DNA from: CAVOBC01 sp963693635
GTDB taxonomy: Bacteria > Pseudomonadota > Gammaproteobacteria > Pseudomonadales > Azotimanducaceae
Length of the DNA: 25,693 nt
Direction: 5' to 3'
Assembly (NCBI GenBank): GCA_963693635.1
Contig: CAVOBC010000018.1
Coordinates: forward strand, 1-25,693
The position numbers and the translations under genes are program-made. Within the stretch, counting starts at the first letter, position 1; every line of letters begins with the position of its first letter. A model generated the notes under the pieces. The model saw nothing but the letters and a program-made list of their open reading frames with translations. It had not been told where the DNA came from and made no database searches. Positions 1 through 8,025 of this stretch are shown here, piece by piece.

Positions 1-711
1 CCGTTGATCGAGCAACTGAATCTGGAATTGCTCGGGCGCGGCCATTACGCGTACTCGTTTGCCTCGAATATCGCCCGCCCGGGCAGCCACCCGCAGGTCC
101 TGCACCAGGACTCGGGTGCAATTCACCCGATTCAGACGCCACACGCGCCGGTGCTTCTGAACACCGTCTACATCATGCAGGACGTCAATGAGGTCAATGG
201 TGGCACCCTTGTCATCCCGACCAGCCACCGGCTCGTGTCGAAGGTGGGTCCCGGAGAAGAAGTGGGGCCATTGCCATCGGCGGTCAATGTAGAGGCCAGG
301 GGCGGCACTGTGATGATGATGGACGGGCGCTTGCTGCACGGAACAGGCGTCAACCACACGGACGACTGGCGCTACATCATGACCAACTCCAACGTAAAGC
401 CGTGGATGCGTCAGCAGGAGAACTGGCAACTGTCCGTTGACCCTGAGGTGCTGGCCGCGGCGTCGGACAAGCTGCTTCAGCGGATGGGGTATCACTCGTC
501 CGGGCTCATCGAAATAGGCAGCTACTCGGGTCCGAAAACAACCGTCGATGTGCGGCTCGCACTGGACCGCGGTGAGTACCAGCGCATTCGTGAGATGCGC
601 TCGCCGGTCCCGCAGGACACGCGCGACGCGCTGACTATCCACCAGATGAAAGTGAAGATTGAGGCAGCGCGCGCCGACAAGGAGTCGGACGGTCCTTCGT
701 CCGGTTTCTAG
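1..711 (+). CDS. Phytanoyl-CoA dioxygenase (PhyH) family protein, 3' part
   Basis: This is the C-terminal part of a non-haem Fe(II)/2-oxoglutarate dioxygenase of the PhyH family; the reading frame is open from the first base, so the start lies outside the window. Numbering from the codon at base 4, the proximal iron motif HxD is H34-Q-D36, the distal His is H112 in an LLHGTG context, and R123 (DWRY) is well placed to bind the 2-oxoglutarate carboxylate. A charged, probably helical tail of about 100 residues follows the double-stranded beta-helix core. Family members hydroxylate or demethylate acyl-CoAs and many small metabolites; the substrate cannot be read from sequence. The gene ends in TAG, and a 236-bp gap follows before the next gene on the same strand. 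Confidence 0.85.
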   Translation, partial: PLIEQLNLELLGRGHYAYSFASNIARPGSHPQVLHQDSGAIHPIQTPHAPVLLNTVYIMQDVNEVNGGTLVIPTSHRLVSKVGPGEEVGPLPSAVNVEARGGTVMMMDGRLLHGTGVNHTDDWRYIMTNSNVKPWMRQQENWQLSVDPEVLAAASDKLLQRMGYHSSGLIEIGSYSGPKTTVDVRLALDRGEYQRIREMRSPVPQDTRDALTIHQMKVKIEAARADKESDGPSSGF

Positions 712-763
712 TTGACTCGCGCTCAGAGAGTCGGGCCCGGGCGGATTCGCTCGCAGTTGCATT

Positions 764-777
764 CGACTTTCGAGTCG
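764..777. other. Small hairpin with TTCG loop
   Basis: Perfect 5-bp inverted repeat CGACT-TTCG-AGTCG, lying about 50 bp after the PhyH stop codon. The UUCG tetraloop would make a stable RNA hairpin. No T-run follows, so a simple intrinsic terminator is not supported. The rest of 712-947 shows no coding sequence I can support. Confidence 0.3.
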
Positions 778-947
778 CGCGATCAACGCACGTCCTTGTC
801 GTTACCTATCGCCGAATGTATGCGCGGCCAGCGCGACGCCAGGCGTGGGAGCCCGTTAGCGAGCGGCAGTCGTGTGGCGTGAACAGGTGTTCCTAAACTG
901 CGCCGCCTGCGCGTAGACTGCCGATTCTTTTCCATGGGCAGCGTGTA

Positions 948-1742
948 ATGACAGACTCCTCTTCTGAACGAACCGGGAACTTTGAACAACGTGTGGTTCT
1001 TGTCACGGGCGGCGGCTCCGGTATCGGACTGGCGACGGCAGCGCGGTTTCGTGATGAGGGCGCGACCGTGATCGTCGCAGACGTAAACACGGCCGCGGAG
1101 GCCGAAGCCCGAAAGATTGGGGCGGATTTCCAGATGCTCGACGTCGGCGACCCGGCCGCCTGGGGCGCTGTCGTGGATGGGATCACCGAGCGCTATGGTC
1201 GGCTCGATATTGCGTTCCTGAATGCCGGGATCATGAGTCTGCCGCCCACTGAGCGCGGCATTCAGCGTCTCAACATCGAAGCCTTTGACCTGGCGGACTA
1301 CCGACGCGTGATGTCAGTGAATGTTGATGGCGTGGTCTTTGGCATACAGGCGGTGTTGCCGGCGATCGCGGCGAATGGCGGCGGCGCGATCGTCGCTACC
1401 GCGTCCATCGCCGGTTTGCTCGCTTATCCAACAGATTCGATCTATGCGGCCACTAAGCATTACGTCATCGGGCTCGTGCGCTCGCTCGCACGGGTGCTCG
1501 CAAAGCAGGGCGTCACGATCAATGCGGTTTGTCCGGGTGCGGTTGGGACCAATATCATCGGCCCGCCGCAAGCGCGGGACGTGATGCGTGAGCGCGGCGT
1601 GGATCTGATGGATCCGTCGGCCATCGCTGATGGCGTGGTCCAGGCGATCGTCGATGGGTCGAGTGGTCAGGCGTGGATGTGTCAGGCTGGGCGACCGCCC
1701 GAGCGCTACGCGTTTGGAACCGTGCCGGGGATCGAAGCCTGA
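948..1742 (+). CDS. SDR-family NAD(P)-dependent oxidoreductase
   Basis: Classical short-chain dehydrogenase/reductase of 264 residues, the usual length. The cofactor motif TGGGSGIG is at residues 20-27, NAG at 92-94, the structural Asn at N125, and the catalytic triad S153, Y166, K170 (YAATK). D45 at the end of the second beta strand (VIVAD) suggests NAD rather than NADP. It would oxidise or reduce a hydroxyl/keto group in the cytoplasm; substrate unknown. The ATG at 948 has no strong Shine-Dalgarno, but no better in-frame start is visible. The gene lies 71 bp upstream of the galactonate dehydratase, so a role on a sugar or sugar-acid substrate is possible but inferred. Confidence 0.92.
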   Translation: MTDSSSERTGNFEQRVVLVTGGGSGIGLATAARFRDEGATVIVADVNTAAEAEARKIGADFQMLDVGDPAAWGAVVDGITERYGRLDIAFLNAGIMSLPPTERGIQRLNIEAFDLADYRRVMSVNVDGVVFGIQAVLPAIAANGGGAIVATASIAGLLAYPTDSIYAATKHYVIGLVRSLARVLAKQGVTINAVCPGAVGTNIIGPPQARDVMRERGVDLMDPSAIADGVVQAIVDGSSGQAWMCQAGRPPERYAFGTVPGIEA

Positions 1743-1813
1743 CCGAACGTCTCCCTGGATGGCGGGCGGTTGAGTGGGGGGCGGTTGAGTGAGTGAGTGG
1801 GGAATACAAGCGC

Positions 1814-2962
1814 ATGAAGATCACATCCCTTGAGACATTTTTGCTGCCGCCGCGCTGGTTGTTTCTGAAGATTGAGACAGATGCCGGCATCGCGGGCTGG
1901 GGCGAGCCTATCGTCGAGGGCCGCGCGCACACCGTCGCGGCGGCGGTCGATGAGTTGTCAGACTATCTGATCGGCAAGGATCCGCGTCTCATCGAGGAGC
2001 ACTGGCAGGCGATGTATCGGGGCGCGTTCTACCGTGGCGGGCCCGTGTTGATGAGTGCGATAGCCGGTGTGGATCAGGCGTTGTGGGACATCCTTGGTCG
2101 GTACCATGACGTGCCGGTGCACGCCCTGATGGGCGGCAAGGTGAGAGATCGTGTTCGGGTTTACGCGTGGGTGGGTGGCTCGACCCCGGAGGAGATTGCC
2201 GAGTCGGCGCGCGATGCAGTCGCGAGCGGCTTTGACGCGACGAAGATGAGCATCACGTCTGAACTCGCTATAGTCGATAGCTACCGCAAGATCGACGAAG
2301 CGGCCGCGCGACTCGGTCATCTTCGTGATGCCGTGGGCGATCAGTTGGATATTGCGGTCGACTTCCATGGCCGCGTCCATCGGCCGATGGCCCCGGTTCT
2401 TATCAAGGCAATCGAGCCGTTTCGGCCCATGTTCATCGAAGAGCCGGTCCTGTCCGAGCATCTGGATTTCATGGCGGAGTTGCGCCGCTCAACGTCGGTG
2501 CCGATCGCGACGGGCGAGCGACTCTACAGCCGTTATGACTTTCGTGACCTGCTGGTCAAGGGCGCCGCCGATATCATTCAGCCCGATCTGTCACACGCCG
2601 GCGGCATCACCGAGTGTAAGAAGATCGCGAACATGGCGGAAGCGTGGGATGTCGCGGTGGCGCCCCACTGTCCGCTCGGCCCGATTGCGCTCGCCGCCTG
2701 CCTGCAGGTGGACGCCACCTGTCACAACGCCTTCATCCAGGAACAGAGCCAGGGCAGTGCGTATAACCAGAGCAATGATCTGACGAAGTGTCTTGTCGAC
2801 CCATCACCGCTTCGTTTCGAGAATGGCTTTGTCGAAGTGCCAATGGGGCCGGGACTTGGTATCGAGATCAACGAGGATTACGTGCGTGAGCAGGCCGTCA
2901 TCGGTCATCGTTGGCGCAATCCTCTGTGGAAGCATGCTGATGGCAGCCAGGCCGAGTGGTAG
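1814..2962 (+). CDS. dgoD: D-galactonate dehydratase (enolase superfamily)
   Basis: Member of the mandelate racemase/muconate-lactonising group of the enolase superfamily. From the ATG at 1814 the protein is 382 residues, which I recall as the E. coli DgoD length, and the key residues fall at the same numbers: metal ligands D183, E209, E235 and catalytic H185 (DFHGR) and H285 (APHCPLGP). The C-terminus (WRNPLW...AEW) is also DgoD-like. The enzyme dehydrates D-galactonate to 2-dehydro-3-deoxy-D-galactonate. An upstream in-frame GTG at 1793 would add seven residues, but the MKIT start fits the family better. No 2-keto-3-deoxy-galactonate kinase or aldolase lies beside it, so the rest of the pathway must be elsewhere or the substrate differs. 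Confidence 0.9.
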   Translation: MKITSLETFLLPPRWLFLKIETDAGIAGWGEPIVEGRAHTVAAAVDELSDYLIGKDPRLIEEHWQAMYRGAFYRGGPVLMSAIAGVDQALWDILGRYHDVPVHALMGGKVRDRVRVYAWVGGSTPEEIAESARDAVASGFDATKMSITSELAIVDSYRKIDEAAARLGHLRDAVGDQLDIAVDFHGRVHRPMAPVLIKAIEPFRPMFIEEPVLSEHLDFMAELRRSTSVPIATGERLYSRYDFRDLLVKGAADIIQPDLSHAGGITECKKIANMAEAWDVAVAPHCPLGPIALAACLQVDATCHNAFIQEQSQGSAYNQSNDLTKCLVDPSPLRFENGFVEVPMGPGLGIEINEDYVREQAVIGHRWRNPLWKHADGSQAEW

Positions 2963-2992
2963 GTCATCGGTGAGGAACATCTCTGGTGGTCC

Positions 2993-3028
2993 ATGACTTC
3001 CTGTAAACGCATGGCTTCCTGTAAACGC
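2993..3028. repeat. 18-bp tandem duplication (2 copies)
   Basis: Two adjacent 18-bp units (2993-3010 and 3011-3028) differ at one base (atgact.../atggct...) and share CTTCCTGTAAACGC. They lie in the 89-bp gap between dgoD and the acyl-CoA synthetase gene, where they may affect translation or transcription of the latter; function unknown. Confidence 0.6.
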
Positions 3029-3051
3029 ATGTAGCGCATGACGAACTTCAT

Positions 3052-4560
3052 ATGAACATTGCAGGACTGCTGCAGAAGACGGCGGCGGCAAGACCGCGGT
3101 CGATTGCCGTGGTCGATCACGACGAGCCGACGCTGGATTACGGCGGGCTTGCGGCACGCGTGGCTGCAATCGCGGGTTGCCTGCGCGACGTCGTGGGACT
3201 GAATCCGGGTGATCGGGTTGCACTGATCATGAAGAACTGTCCCCAGTACATCGAGATATTGTTGGGGGTATTGCATGCCGGTCTCGCCGCAGTGCCGGTG
3301 AACGCCAAGCTGCATGCCAAAGAGTTTGAGTTCGTTCTTGCCGATTCCGGCGCCGCGTGTGTTTTCACGACCAGTGATTTCAAAGAGATGCTGTCCGGTT
3401 TCACGCCGGCCAGCTTAGCGTTGATCAGCGTCGATGATCCCGCCTATGCCGAAGTGATCAGTCACCGGGGATGCGCACTCTATCCGTCAGATCCGGATGA
3501 TCTGGCATGGCTCTTCTATACGAGCGGCACAACCGGTTTGCCCAAGGGCGCGATGATCAGCCATCGCAACTTGCTGGTCATGACCCAAAGCTACTTTTCG
3601 AGTGTGGACACGATAGAACCTGGCGACAACCTGCTGCATGCGGCACCAATGTCCCACGGGTCTGGCCTCTATATCTTCCCGGCTATCGCGCGGGGTGCCC
3701 GGCAGGTTATCAGCAGGAGTGGTGGCTTCGACGAGGCCGAGATATTTGAACTGTTCCGCCTGCACGACGATGTCTTCATGTTTGCCGCGCCGACCATGAT
3801 TCATCGACTGGTAAGGTCAAACTGGCCCTATGACGTGGCATCGAGCGGATTGAAGTCCATCATCTATGGGGGTGGGCCGATGTATGTGGCAGACATCGTT
3901 GCCGCCATCGACAAATTCGGTGACAAGTTTGTTCAGATTTACGGTCAGGGTGAGACGCCCATGACGATCACGTGTCTCAGCAGGGCGGATCATGGCGGTG
4001 ACCCGGGTCCTGCTCGCGATACGCGGTTGGCATCAGTTGGCCGGGCTCAGATGCCGGTTCAGGTGGAAGTTCGCGGGGCGGGCGGCACGGCGTTGCCGGC
4101 TGGCGAGATTGGCGAGATTGTTGTCAAAGGCGACACCGTGATGCTGGGCTACTGGGGGAATCCCGACGCGAGCGCAGACGCGATCAGGGATGGCTGGTTG
4201 TATACCGGCGACATGGGTGTGCTGAGCGCCGAGGGTTATCTGACCCTGAAGGATCGGTCAAAGGACCTGATCATCAGTGGTGGCACCAACATCTATCCGC
4301 GTGAGGTCGAAGAAGTGTTGTTGCGCCACGCCGAGATCAGTGAGGTGGCGGTGGTTGGCAGGTCCGACCCGGAATGGGGCGAGGTTGTCGTCGCCTTTGT
4401 CGTAAGTACCGGCGCGCTGACAAGTGCGGCATGTGATGCGTGGTGCCTTGCGAACATGGCGCGCTTCAAACGCCCGAAGGCCTATCATTTTGTCGGCGAG
4501 TTGCCCAAGAACAACACGGGCAAGGTACTGAAGCGAGAGTTGCGAAGCCGGCTCAACTAG
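3052..4560 (+). CDS. AMP-dependent acyl-CoA synthetase/ligase
   Basis: ANL-superfamily adenylating enzyme of 502 residues, normal for a stand-alone acyl-CoA ligase. The phosphate-binding loop YTSGTTGLPKGA is at residues 156-167, followed by YGQGET (A5), the GDMG and hinge DRSKD region, SGGTNIYPREVEEVL, and the C-terminal catalytic lysine K491 in PKNNTGK. It should activate a carboxylic acid with ATP and form its CoA thioester in the cytoplasm. Substrate class (fatty, aromatic or other) is not clear. The ATG at 3052 has no obvious Shine-Dalgarno, but its N-terminus fits the family. The nearby CoA-ester lyase and enoyl-CoA hydratase-type genes suggest a local acyl-CoA pathway. Confidence 0.92.
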   Translation: MNIAGLLQKTAAARPRSIAVVDHDEPTLDYGGLAARVAAIAGCLRDVVGLNPGDRVALIMKNCPQYIEILLGVLHAGLAAVPVNAKLHAKEFEFVLADSGAACVFTTSDFKEMLSGFTPASLALISVDDPAYAEVISHRGCALYPSDPDDLAWLFYTSGTTGLPKGAMISHRNLLVMTQSYFSSVDTIEPGDNLLHAAPMSHGSGLYIFPAIARGARQVISRSGGFDEAEIFELFRLHDDVFMFAAPTMIHRLVRSNWPYDVASSGLKSIIYGGGPMYVADIVAAIDKFGDKFVQIYGQGETPMTITCLSRADHGGDPGPARDTRLASVGRAQMPVQVEVRGAGGTALPAGEIGEIVVKGDTVMLGYWGNPDASADAIRDGWLYTGDMGVLSAEGYLTLKDRSKDLIISGGTNIYPREVEEVLLRHAEISEVAVVGRSDPEWGEVVVAFVVSTGALTSAACDAWCLANMARFKRPKAYHFVGELPKNNTGKVLKRELRSRLN

Positions 4561-4635
4561 CTGACAGTCGCGTGTGGGGCAGGGATGCACCGCCATTTTC
4601 TGCTAGAAATGCGAGGTCTTCCTGCAAACCGACTC

Positions 4636-4664
4636 CCAAGAATTGTCAGGATGGCACTTCTTGG
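4636..4664. terminator. Possible hairpin between convergent genes
   Basis: Perfect 7-bp arms CCAAGAA and TTCTTGG separated by 15 nt, in the 118-bp gap between the convergent acyl-CoA synthetase and CoA-lyase genes. The position suits a bidirectional stop, but the long loop and lack of a T-run make this weak. Confidence 0.3.
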
Positions 4665-4678
4665 ATGAGAAACACCAG

Positions 4679-5554
4679 TCAACGATAGCTCTTCGCACGT
4701 TCGATCATCCGCTGGGCCTGGGTGTAGTGCGGTTTGTCGAGCATGATTCCGTCCAACCCGATCACCCCAAGGTCTGGATTGGAATCAAACGCATCGATCA
4801 CACGTTCCGACCACGTGAGTTGTTCGTCGGTAACCGAGAACACGTCGTTGATCGTGTCCACCTGGTTGGGGTGAATTGCCATCATGCAGGTGAATCCGGC
4901 TCGCCGCGCGCCTTCACACGCTGCCCGCAGGCCCTTGTCATCCCGAAAGTCGGTGAAGACGGTGTTGCACGGTTCAATCGAAGCAGATGCCGCAGCAGCA
5001 AGGCACAGGCTGCGAGCGGTTCTGAAAAGATCATCCCAGCTTCCATCCGGCAATCGATGCGTCTCGGCACCCACGTCGGCAGACAGGTCAAACTCGCCCC
5101 AGCTAACGTACGCGAGACGTGGGCTGGCATCCGTCAGGCCGCCAAGATTGAAGAGCGCCTGGCCGGTCTCGGTGGCGATGGTCAGCACTTTGATGAACCC
5201 CGGTTCAATTTCCTCACGCACCTCAAGCGCTGACAGATAGTGATCCAGCGCAATGATGTCTTCGCGGGTTCGGTACTTGGGCAGGATGACGTAATCCGGT
5301 TGACCGCCGACCACCGCACTCAGGTCGTCGAGCGTCATGGCGCCGTCGAGTGGATTGATGCGCACCAACAGCTTCTGCGGACGTTTGCTGATCGGGTGGG
5401 CGTCGAGATAGGCGCGTGCCAGACGCCGGCCCTCGTCCTTCCGGGGCAGGGCGACCGAGTCCTCCAGGTCGAGAATCAGCCCATCGGCATGGGTGCTCGC
5501 GCCCTTGGTGAGCTTCTTCTCACTGTCGGCCGGCAGGAACAGCATCGATCTCAT
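4679..5554 (-). CDS. CoA-ester lyase, HpcH/HpaI-CitE family
   Basis: TIM-barrel lyase related to citrate lyase beta subunit, malyl-CoA lyase and citramalyl-CoA lyase. From the start chosen (291 residues): RSMLFLPADS opening, metal-side acidic cluster LILDLEDS (D29, E31, D32), R65 in VRINP, E129 in TETGQA, D156 in GEFDLSADVG, and the late AIHPNQV segment. It probably cleaves a 3-hydroxyacyl-CoA such as a malyl- or citramalyl-type thioester; substrate unproven. An ATG nine bases upstream (5563) abuts an AAGGGG with zero spacing, whereas the ATG at 5554 has that site at nine bases, so 5554 is preferred. It is divergent from the aldo/keto reductase across about 170 bp. Confidence 0.88.
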   Translation of the reverse strand: MRSMLFLPADSEKKLTKGASTHADGLILDLEDSVALPRKDEGRRLARAYLDAHPISKRPQKLLVRINPLDGAMTLDDLSAVVGGQPDYVILPKYRTREDIIALDHYLSALEVREEIEPGFIKVLTIATETGQALFNLGGLTDASPRLAYVSWGEFDLSADVGAETHRLPDGSWDDLFRTARSLCLAAAASASIEPCNTVFTDFRDDKGLRAACEGARRAGFTCMMAIHPNQVDTINDVFSVTDEQLTWSERVIDAFDSNPDLGVIGLDGIMLDKPHYTQAQRMIERAKSYR

Positions 5555-5726
5555 AAACCGCATCCCCTTTGGTTGGCGGTGGCAACGATACCTGACTCGC
5601 TAATTCTTGTTCCAGAGTGGCGTCGCGAATGATCGGCATCAACCCATGGTGATGCGAAGCGGCACGGGTTGGCGCTCGGGGCTGCTTTTGCGGATGATGT
5701 GCGAAAGCACCAACGGAGTATGAGCG

Positions 5727-6653
5727 ATGGCAGAGCAAGAGCGAAACACGGGCGGCCTGCCGCTGCGCGAGTTGGGCAAGACGGGACTCAAGGTCTCGAT
5801 GATCGGGTTCGGCGGCGGTCATTCGGCGAGCGCGAAAGTCGACGAGGCGACTACCGTGCGTCTCATTCGTGAGGCGGTCGATGCCGGGGTCACCTTCATG
5901 GACAATGCCTGGGAATATTCCGAGGGTGAGGCTGAAAGACGCATGGGCATCGCGCTCGAGGGTCGCCGCGACGAGGTCGTTTTAATGACCAAGGTCTGCG
6001 CCCGCGATCGCGACACGGCGGCCCGTCAACTCGACGAGAGCCTGAGCCGGCTGCGTACGGACGTCATCGATGTGTGGCAGTTTCATGAGGTCAACTACGA
6101 CAATGACGCAGACTGGATCTTCGGACCGGATGGTGCGATTGAGGCGGCCGTAGCGGCACGCAAGGCCGGCAAAATTCGTTTCATTGGCTTCACCGGGCAC
6201 AAAAGTCCGCACATCCTGAAGTACATGCTCGCTCAGGACTTCGAGTGGGACACCTGCCAGATGCCGATCAACGTGCTGGACGCCCACTACCGCAGTTTCC
6301 AGCACGAGATGCTGCCCGAGCTTGCGCGGCGTGGCATTGGCGTCATCGGCATGAAGAGCCTGGGCGGCGGCGGGCAGATCGTGCGGGATGTTGGCCTGAC
6401 AGCCGAGCAGTGCCGCAGCTATTCGCTGTCGCTGCCGATCAGCACGCTCATCTGCGGCATTCAATCCGATGCAGATCTGCAGCAGGATGTGGTGATGGCC
6501 CGTGACTTCGTGGCCTACTCACCCGATCAGATGGCCGCGCTGGAAGCGCAGGTAAAGGGTGAGGCAACAGACGGTCGCCATGAGTGGTTCAAGAGCATGC
6601 AGACCTTTGATTCCCAGTATCACCGTGACCAGCACGGCTTCCAGTCTGTCTGA
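5727..6653 (+). CDS. Aldo/keto reductase
   Basis: NAD(P)H-dependent aldo/keto reductase of 308 residues with the full catalytic tetrad: D59, Y64, K89 and H120 (WQFHE). The opening RELGKTGLKVSMIGFG is typical. The C-terminal third (GVIGMKSLGGGGQ...ICGIQSDADL) matches the bacterial AKR branch related to oxidoreductases of the YhdN/PdxI type rather than sugar reductases, although no iron-sulphur cysteine cluster is present. It would interconvert carbonyl and alcohol groups in the cytoplasm. A GGAG lies about 10 bases before the ATG. The 3' end is only 29 bp from the end of the convergent hydratase gene. Confidence 0.9.
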   Translation: MAEQERNTGGLPLRELGKTGLKVSMIGFGGGHSASAKVDEATTVRLIREAVDAGVTFMDNAWEYSEGEAERRMGIALEGRRDEVVLMTKVCARDRDTAARQLDESLSRLRTDVIDVWQFHEVNYDNDADWIFGPDGAIEAAVAARKAGKIRFIGFTGHKSPHILKYMLAQDFEWDTCQMPINVLDAHYRSFQHEMLPELARRGIGVIGMKSLGGGGQIVRDVGLTAEQCRSYSLSLPISTLICGIQSDADLQQDVVMARDFVAYSPDQMAALEAQVKGEATDGRHEWFKSMQTFDSQYHRDQHGFQSV

Positions 6654-6682
6654 GTAAGCGACTCAGGCAGAGGCAAGCGGGT

Positions 6683-7504
6683 TTAGGTACCGGTGAACTG
6701 CGGGTCCCGTTTTTCAACGAAGGCTCTTGCGGCTTCGCGATGATCATTGGTGCTGCGTGACTTGAGCAAACGGTCCGCCTCATTGTTGATGGCGGAGGCG
6801 TGATCGATTGACAGTGCTTCATCGAGGCTGTCTTTTATGTAGCCAAGGGCGATGGCAGGCCCGTTTGCGAGTTGCCGCGCCCATGCCTGCGCTTCGGTGC
6901 GAAGGTCGGCTTCCGGGACGATCCGATTGAAGAGACCGATTTGCTCTGCACGGTCTGCGGCAACGCGTTCTGCTGTCAGCATGAGCTGCCGCGCTTGCGC
7001 GGGGCCAACCGTTCTCGTTAACAGCCAGGCGACACCATAGTCACCGGAGAGTCCGACCCGGGCGTAGCCGGTGCTGACAAATGCCGTATCGGACGCTATT
7101 CGCAGGTCGCACGCCAGGGCGAGCGCGAGGCCGGCGCCGGCCGCCGCCCCAGGAAGCGCGGCGATCGAGGGCTTGCGCATCAACCGGAGCGCGCCCGCGG
7201 TTTCGTGGTGGCGTGCGCTCATTTCCAGAAATGCGGCCTGGGCGCCGGGTGCGTCGACAGCGGACGCGTTGCGGCTAGCCATACGTTTGACATCGCCGCC
7301 CGCGCAGAAAGCCTTGCCGGCGCCGGTCATTACGATGGCGCCGACGTCGGCGGACGTTGCCGCCCACGTTAGCGCGCGGCGGAGTGCACGTGTCAACTCA
7401 TCAGACAGGGCATTTCGTGCCTCGGGCCGGTTGAGTGTAATCGTAAAGACCCGATCATCCAGGTTGCAAACCAGTTGCCCTGTGTCGCTGCTGAATTCCT
7501 GCAC
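6683..7504 (-). CDS. Enoyl-CoA hydratase/isomerase family protein
   Basis: Crotonase-fold protein of 273 residues. The oxyanion-hole segments are AFCAGGD (residues 66-71) and LPGAAAGAG (118-125). In place of the usual first catalytic Glu loop it has GLSGDYG with D155, a pattern seen in PaaG-like isomerases and many unassigned crotonases, so double-bond hydration or isomerisation of an acyl-CoA are both possible. The GTG at 7504 is preceded by AGGAG with five-base spacing; a longer reading frame reaches 7576 but its extra 24 residues are unlike the family, so I reject that start. With the acyl-CoA synthetase and CoA lyase nearby it suggests an acyl-chain degradation set. Confidence 0.9.
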   Translation of the reverse strand: MQEFSSDTGQLVCNLDDRVFTITLNRPEARNALSDELTRALRRALTWAATSADVGAIVMTGAGKAFCAGGDVKRMASRNASAVDAPGAQAAFLEMSARHHETAGALRLMRKPSIAALPGAAAGAGLALALACDLRIASDTAFVSTGYARVGLSGDYGVAWLLTRTVGPAQARQLMLTAERVAADRAEQIGLFNRIVPEADLRTEAQAWARQLANGPAIALGYIKDSLDEALSIDHASAINNEADRLLKSRSTNDHREAARAFVEKRDPQFTGT

Positions 7505-7708
7505 GTTGTCTCCTCTTGGTTGGCCGTTTGCATCGGTAGGGTGCCAATGTTGTGCCCGTCGAACACGGGATACCAACTGAGGCGAGCGATTCGTATCGCT
7601 CGGCGCGAACCGACGTTAGCGGCGTCAGAGGCATGACGCGGACCATACCTGTGAGCGCGGCGCGGGGGCAAGGCGGGCAAGGCGGGGGCAAGAGCGTGCA
7701 CGTCCAAC
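7505..7708. other. Non-coding, G-rich spacer
   Basis: No gene is supported here. The part nearest 7504 must carry the promoter and ribosome site of the crotonase gene. At 7665-7690 there is a short G-rich direct repeat (ggcaaggcg units). The stretch ends at the terminator hairpin. Confidence 0.5.
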
Positions 7709-7745
7709 AAAAACCTGTCTGAAGCCAGGCTTCAGACAGGTTTTT
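7709..7745 (-). terminator. Strong intrinsic terminator, bidirectional form
   Basis: Near-ideal hairpin: a 17-bp perfect stem (7709-7725 with 7729-7745) around a 3-nt loop, with an A-run on one side and a T-run on the other, so it could work in both directions. It lies about 90 bp beyond the stop codon of the minus-strand PEP-CTERM remnant, as expected for that gene's terminator, and also shields the minus-strand crotonase gene from upstream transcription. Confidence 0.85.
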
Positions 7746-7780
7746 TAATGCTTCGGGTCTGAGCAGATAGTGTTCGCTAT

Positions 7781-7840
7781 CCGCTCAGGATCCAATCATA
7801 CCGTTCAGGATTCGATCACACCCTTCACGATCCGATCACA
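7781..7840. repeat. Three 20-bp tandem repeats
   Basis: Three consecutive units of exactly 20 bp: 7781-7800, 7801-7820, 7821-7840, built on a core like TTCAGGATTCGATCACAC with a few substitutions. The last unit overlaps the stop codon of the PEP-CTERM remnant, and the array fills most of the space between that stop and the terminator. Confidence 0.7.
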
Positions 7841-8020
7841 CCTGGCGACGACGACGGGCAAGGGCCCCGCCGAGCAACGCGAGTCCGAGCACGCCAAGCA
7901 TGGCTGGCTCGGATACGCCTGGTGGTACAACCGTGGTCGGTGTGTCACTGAACACGTAGAAGTAATCGAAGCTCACAGAGCTACCGGCAGAGAGCGAGCC
8001 GATTTTGGAAGCGAAGGCCG
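7836..8020 (-). pseudogene. 5'-truncated PEP-CTERM protein remnant
   Basis: The last 60 or so codons read as the end of an exosortase-target protein: SLSAGSSVSFDYFYVF, then the sorting signal with S-E-P in place of the usual P-E-P, a hydrophobic helix (MLGVLGLALLGGALA) and a final RRRR. Such proteins are exported and cleaved by an EpsH/XrtA-type exosortase. The reading frame continues open to 8204, but those residues have no signal peptide and no PEP-CTERM character, and they lie opposite a better coding frame on the other strand. I therefore read it as the surviving 3' end of a lost gene; the boundary near 8020 is approximate. Confidence 0.6.
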
Positions 8021-8025
8021 ATGCC

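Noticed and set aside
4643..5233. 196-residue plus-strand frame opposite the CoA lyase
   Set aside because: The minus-strand frame has the whole CitE-family motif set; this one has none.
7781..7840. CRISPR array
   Set aside because: The 20-bp units are directly adjacent without spacers; the same holds for the repeats at 19684 and 17868.
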